Source of the DNA: Candidatus Aerophobota bacterium
GTDB lineage: Bacteria; Aerophobota; Aerophobia; Aerophobales; AE-B3A
Reading direction: 5' to 3'
Length of the DNA stretch: 5,300 nt
Assembly: GCA_030602105.1 (NCBI GenBank)
Contig: JAUWAK010000082.1
Location: forward strand, 1 to 5,300
How positions within the stretch are numbered: the first letter of the stretch is position 1; each line of letters opens with the position of its first letter. The notes beneath the pieces are model-generated. The model was not told the origin of the DNA. It worked only from the letters and a program-made list of their open reading frames with translations, and made no database searches. The position numbers and the translations under genes are program-made. Below, piece after piece: positions 4,753 through 5,300 of this stretch.

Positions 4753-5300
4753 TCAGCGAGACCTCGTAACCCCTACCCTATTGCAAAACTTTCTGACGGG
4801 ACAGAGACTGCATCTGGGTGAGAGAGGATGGCAAAGATTCTGGCCCAGTGTAACCAAGAGGTCATTAAATTCAATCCAGTACTCGGGGGAAAGTCTCTTC
4901 CTCAAGGCAAATTCCGTTTCTGGGGGACTTGAGGTCCTAACATAACCCCAGCGATTGGAGATGCGATGAACATGGGTGTCCACACAGATCCCTGGTTTTC
5001 TATAACCCAGGGTAACTACCAGGTTGGCCGTTTTTCTTCCCACTCCCTTGAAGTTTAATAGCTCGTCCACGTCATCGGGAACCTGCGAGTGATAACTCTT
5101 CACAATCCGCTCGGAGATGTCGAGTATAGTTCGGGCCTTGTTTCTATAGAATCCAACCGGATAAATAGCCTTCTCTATCCTCTCAGAGCTTAGTTTGAGC
5201 ATGCCCCTTGGAGTATCAGCTAGCTCAAAAAGTCTTTTGGCCGCAGAATGTGTGGTCTCGTCCTTGGTCCGAAGACTCAAGATGCAGGAAATGAGAACTC
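4753..5300 (-). CDS. nth: Endonuclease III (DNA glycosylase/AP lyase), C-terminal part, cut by window edge
   Basis: Base-excision repair enzyme that removes oxidised pyrimidines and cleaves the strand at the abasic site by beta-elimination. 182 residues are visible; about 30-35 N-terminal residues are missing by comparison with the 211-residue E. coli enzyme. The frame stays open to the right edge and already matches Nth there (VLISCILSLRTKDETT), so the TTG at 5280 is not the start. Counting from the first complete codon: helix-hairpin-helix with LLNFKGVGRKTAN (80-92) containing catalytic Lys89, catalytic Asp107 in VDTHVHR, and the [4Fe-4S] ligands Cys156, Cys163, Cys166 and Cys172 with the standard C-x6-C-x2-C-x5-C spacing. 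All key residues are present. The LSLRTKD helix resembles the LSxRTxD form seen in many Nth proteins, where E. coli has LSAQATD. It is upstream of and codirectional with the zincin-like gene. Confidence 0.95.
   Translation of the reverse strand, partial: VLISCILSLRTKDETTHSAAKRLFELADTPRGMLKLSSERIEKAIYPVGFYRNKARTILDISERIVKSYHSQVPDDVDELLNFKGVGRKTANLVVTLGYRKPGICVDTHVHRISNRWGYVRTSSPPETEFALRKRLSPEYWIEFNDLLVTLGQNLCHPLSPRCSLCPVRKFCNRVGVTRSR

Noticed and set aside
4354..4945. Plus-strand ORFs opposite the zincin-like gene and nth
   Set aside because: They run antisense through nth, whose motifs and Fe-S cysteines are unmistakable, and through the zincin-like gene.

Overview
The window reads as ordinary bacterial chromosome of roughly balanced base composition. 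Genes lie on both strands, most have strong Shine-Dalgarno sites, and several are preceded by good sigma-70-type promoters (TTGACA/TATAAT-like boxes spaced 16-17 bp). The housekeeping genes present (malate dehydrogenase, RarA, endonuclease III) do not fix the lineage. The malate dehydrogenase has the LDH-like/archaeal-type architecture, and four of the seven main genes encode proteins that I can place only by domain or not at all. This would fit an uncultured or poorly studied bacterial phylum, but that is inference.

Layout. 1-563 (-): N-terminal 187 codons of a malate/lactate dehydrogenase family gene, running off the left edge. 564-858: divergent intergenic region with one clear promoter for each direction. 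859-1281 (+): small single-pass membrane protein of unknown function, whose 3' end overlaps that of rarA by 13 bp. 1269-2531 (-): complete rarA (mgsA), an AAA+ ATPase of stalled replication forks. 2532-2745: second divergent promoter region, with a perfect 8-bp-arm palindrome at the predicted rarA transcription start. 2746-3090 (+): membrane-anchored SH3b-domain protein. 3091-3256: short intergenic region holding a 23-codon fragment that resembles the N-terminus of ribosomal protein bS21 and, on the other strand, a small ORF with a strong ribosome binding site. 3257-3721 (-): membrane protein with two SPW-type repeats and a long Glu/Lys-rich tail. 3835-4638 (-): protein with a zincin-like metallopeptidase layout whose HExxH motif appears degenerate. 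4639-4752: spacer with a hairpin, a consensus ribosome binding site and a 7-codon mini-ORF in frame with the following gene. 4753-5300 (-): endonuclease III (nth), C-terminal 182 residues, entering from the right edge.

How they fit together. nth and the zincin-like gene are codirectional, with no convincing promoter between them, so they are probably cotranscribed. The SPW gene has its own candidate promoter. nth and rarA both serve genome maintenance but are separated by unrelated genes, so I do not claim a joint system. No mobile element, CRISPR array, tRNA or rRNA was seen. The most unusual points are the degenerate zincin with its leader mini-ORF, a Glu in place of the catalytic-dyad Asp in the dehydrogenase, and the palindrome at the rarA promoter.
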